Of a stretch of DNA of 64,000 bases, positions 62,058 to 64,000 are shown one piece after another. The stretch comes from an uncultured bacterium (GTDB taxonomy: Bacteria > Bacteroidota > Bacteroidia > Sphingobacteriales > Sphingobacteriaceae): the NCBI GenBank assembly GCA_903828245.1, contig CAIKLP010000018.1, positions 1 through 64,000 of the forward strand. Direction: 5' to 3'. The notes beneath the pieces were generated by a model. That model did no database searches. It was not told the origin of the DNA and worked only from the letters and a program-made list of their open reading frames with translations. Position 1 is the first letter of the stretch, and the number at the start of each line of letters is the position of its first letter. The translations under genes and the position numbers were made by a program.

Positions 62058-64000
62058 ATGAGAATTAGGAACTTAATCTTTTCGATTATTTGCATGTTTG
62101 CAGCTTCGGCTTGCCAAAAAGAAATGCATTTAATTACCGACACTAATTATTTAGCAAAAGTAGATAGTCAGTTTCAAAGACAAAAAATGCTAGCTGTAAA
62201 TAGAGATTCCGCGCTTTTCAATGTGTTTAAGCAATCCTTGAGTCCATTTGAAACCGAAGCTTTGAAGTTTTTATTTGCTTATATGCCTTTGTCAGATTTA
62301 GCAGATTACGATGGTGCATTTTATTTGAAAAATATTAAATCGTCTGCGCAGGCAAAACTAACCATGCCTTGGGCCGATAAAATACCAGAAAATATTTATC
62401 GACATTTTGTATTACCCATTAGAGTGAATACCGAAACGCTAGATACGGCTCGTTTGGTTTTTTATCAAGCGCTCAAAGATAGGGTAGCCGGCTTATCCAT
62501 GGAAGCAGCCGTTTTGGAGGTGAACCACTGGTGCCACGAAAAAGTAATTTACCGATCTACAGACGATCGTACTTCCTCTCCTTTAAATTGTGTAAAATCT
62601 ACTTTTGGTAGGTGCGGCGAAGAATCAACTTTATTGGTCACTGCATTGCGTTCGGTTGGTATTCCAGCTCGTCAATGTTATACGCCCCGATGGGCTCATT
62701 GCGACGACAACCATGCTTGGGTAGAAGCATGGGTCGATGGAGAATGGAAATATTTAGGTGCATGCGAACCCGAAGGGGAATTAAACAAAGGATGGTTTAC
62801 CGGCCCATCTAAAAGGGCTATGTTGGTTAATACTACGGTATTTGGTGATTATCAAGGACCCGAAGCGGTTTTAGAAAAAACACCTTGGTATACCAAAATA
62901 AATGTTTTATCAAATTATACGAAAACAAAAAAAATAGTTGTTCAAGTTATTGATGAACAAAATCAACCAATCGAAAATGCAAATGTTGCTTTTAAATTAT
63001 ATAACTATGCGGAGTTTTATAGTTTAAGTAATCAATTAACCGATAAAAATGGTTTTTGTGATTTTGAAACTGGCTTAGGCGATTTGTTAATTTGGGCAAG
63101 TAAAGGGGAGGCCTATAACTATCAAAAAGTAACAGTTGCCAATACCGACACCTTAGTTTTGTCAATAGCTACTCAACCTGTTTTTATAAGTACTTCTTTT
63201 ACTCCTCCGGCAGATACTTATCAAGAGCCTAAAAATGCTCATCCAAACCAAGCCAAACTAGCGCAAAGAATAAAGCAAGAAGATTCGCTAAGGGCCAATC
63301 AAATAGCTACTTTCCCAGATAGTGCCCAAATAACAAAATGGGCGCTAAATAATAATTTGCCAATCGAACAATGCCTTCAATATATTAATTTATCGGTGGG
63401 CAACTATCAAACTATTCAAGCATTTTTACTGAGCTACAGTAAACACCAAGATTGGAAATTTGACTTATTAAAATTAATTTCTGAAAAAGATTTAAGAGAT
63501 ATTTCTTTAACGACTTTGTTAGATCATTTAAATAATAGCCAATCATTGGCAGTATTAAATCCTCGAATTGGTAATGAAATGTCTTCGGCATATAAATCTT
63601 ATTTTCAAAAACATTTCGATGCGCAATTTCAGCAAAAAGCAAAAGCAGATATTTCTTTTTTAGTGCAATGGTTTCAACAAAATATCCAAATCGAAAAGCA
63701 AGCCAATTATTATCACATACCCATGAGCCCGATTGGAGTTGCGGAGCTTAAACAGGCCGACCTGCCATCAAGAAATATTTTATTTGTAGCCATGTGCAGG
63801 AGCTTTGGTATACCTGCACGTATAGAACCTGAATATGCTCAATTACAAGTAAAATTTAATTCGCAACCTAATTGGCAAACAATTAATTTTGAGCAAACAA
63901 GTAAAGAAATTGCTGCCAATGCCAGACTTAAATTAGTTTATCAAAACCCTTCCGCAATTAAACTACAATACGGATTGAATTTTAGCATTGCAAAAATTGT
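62058..64000 (+). CDS. Transglutaminase/PNGase-fold lipoprotein, C-terminus cut by window end
   Basis: Translation from the ATG at 62058 stays open to the window end (647 codons seen). A lipoprotein signal (MRIRNLIFSIICMFAASAC) has the lipidated Cys at 19. The transglutaminase-like core has GRCGEESTLLVTALRSVGIP (Cys186) and HCDDNHAWVEAWVDGEWKYL (His219). GACEPEGELNKGWF follows. This order resembles eukaryotic peptide:N-glycanase, where W-x-x-x-D-x-C-E carries the third catalytic residue; here that position is Gly234. A beta-sandwich-like region comes next. Near residue 570-590 a second, degenerate copy (LPSRNILFVAMCRSFGIPAR) occurs. It begins 10 bases after the GH20 stop. Confidence 0.82.
   Translation, partial: MRIRNLIFSIICMFAASACQKEMHLITDTNYLAKVDSQFQRQKMLAVNRDSALFNVFKQSLSPFETEALKFLFAYMPLSDLADYDGAFYLKNIKSSAQAKLTMPWADKIPENIYRHFVLPIRVNTETLDTARLVFYQALKDRVAGLSMEAAVLEVNHWCHEKVIYRSTDDRTSSPLNCVKSTFGRCGEESTLLVTALRSVGIPARQCYTPRWAHCDDNHAWVEAWVDGEWKYLGACEPEGELNKGWFTGPSKRAMLVNTTVFGDYQGPEAVLEKTPWYTKINVLSNYTKTKKIVVQVIDEQNQPIENANVAFKLYNYAEFYSLSNQLTDKNGFCDFETGLGDLLIWASKGEAYNYQKVTVANTDTLVLSIATQPVFISTSFTPPADTYQEPKNAHPNQAKLAQRIKQEDSLRANQIATFPDSAQITKWALNNNLPIEQCLQYINLSVGNYQTIQAFLLSYSKHQDWKFDLLKLISEKDLRDISLTTLLDHLNNSQSLAVLNPRIGNEMSSAYKSYFQKHFDAQFQQKAKADISFLVQWFQQNIQIEKQANYYHIPMSPIGVAELKQADLPSRNILFVAMCRSFGIPARIEPEYAQLQVKFNSQPNWQTINFEQTSKEIAANARLKLVYQNPSAIKLQYGLNFSIAKI

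Noticed and set aside
1-64000. CRISPR arrays, tRNA or rRNA genes, IS elements, phage genes
   Set aside because: No regularly spaced repeats, no cloverleaf with conserved TTCGA arm, no transposase or integrase motif was found by reading both strands.

Overview
The window is a compact, AT-rich chromosomal stretch from a member of the Bacteroidota. Signs of this phylum are the type IX secretion and gliding proteins PorQ and GldC, one type A and three type B (gliding-motility-associated) C-terminal sorting domains, a TonB-dependent receptor with an N-terminal carboxypeptidase-like domain, DUF3822, DUF5777 and DUF6702 family proteins, and promoters of the TTTG / TAnnTTTG kind. The mix resembles Chitinophagales or Sphingobacteriales, but that finer placement is inference. 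No rRNA, tRNA, CRISPR, insertion sequence or prophage was seen. There is no gene-free stretch longer than about 150 bases.

Layout: 1-10 kb holds a partial YebC regulator, MarC, an amino acid permease, a membrane pyrophosphatase with an unusual Cys-rich tail, a CBS protein, MsrA, a TonB-dependent receptor and pyrB-pyrR. 10-18 kb holds rpsA, cmk, porQ, a RecD-like helicase, then DUF3822-rsmD-coaD and a NUDIX hydrolase. 18-30 kb holds pyrE, clpB, a secreted M4 protease, HupE/UreJ, an M1 peptidase, a DUF6702 protein and lon. 30-40 kb holds two paralogous choice-of-anchor L adhesin-like proteins flanking threonine aldolase, two cytochrome-like lipoproteins with a DUF5777 barrel, pepT and a small membrane protein. 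40-53.5 kb holds gldC-deaD, pyrC, hscA-dsbA, ribE, another type B surface protein, accC, ccmBCD and glutamate dehydrogenase. 53.5-64 kb is one tightly packed plus-strand operon: cutC, GH2 beta-mannosidase, GH92 alpha-mannosidase, GH20 hexosaminidase and a transglutaminase-fold lipoprotein cut by the window end.

Most genes are housekeeping: pyrimidine synthesis is represented by pyrB, pyrR, pyrE, pyrC and cmk in separate operons, proteostasis by clpB, lon, hscA and msrA. The accessory content is the secreted and surface set, and the last 10 kb, whose enzyme set matches removal of the mannose and GlcNAc residues of N-linked glycans. The most interesting points are the transglutaminase/PNGase-like protein and CutC inside that glycan operon, the Cys-rich pyrophosphatase tail, the lipoproteins with non-standard heme motifs, and the repeated placement of a TAnnTTTG element 3-7 nt before start codons, suggesting leaderless mRNAs.
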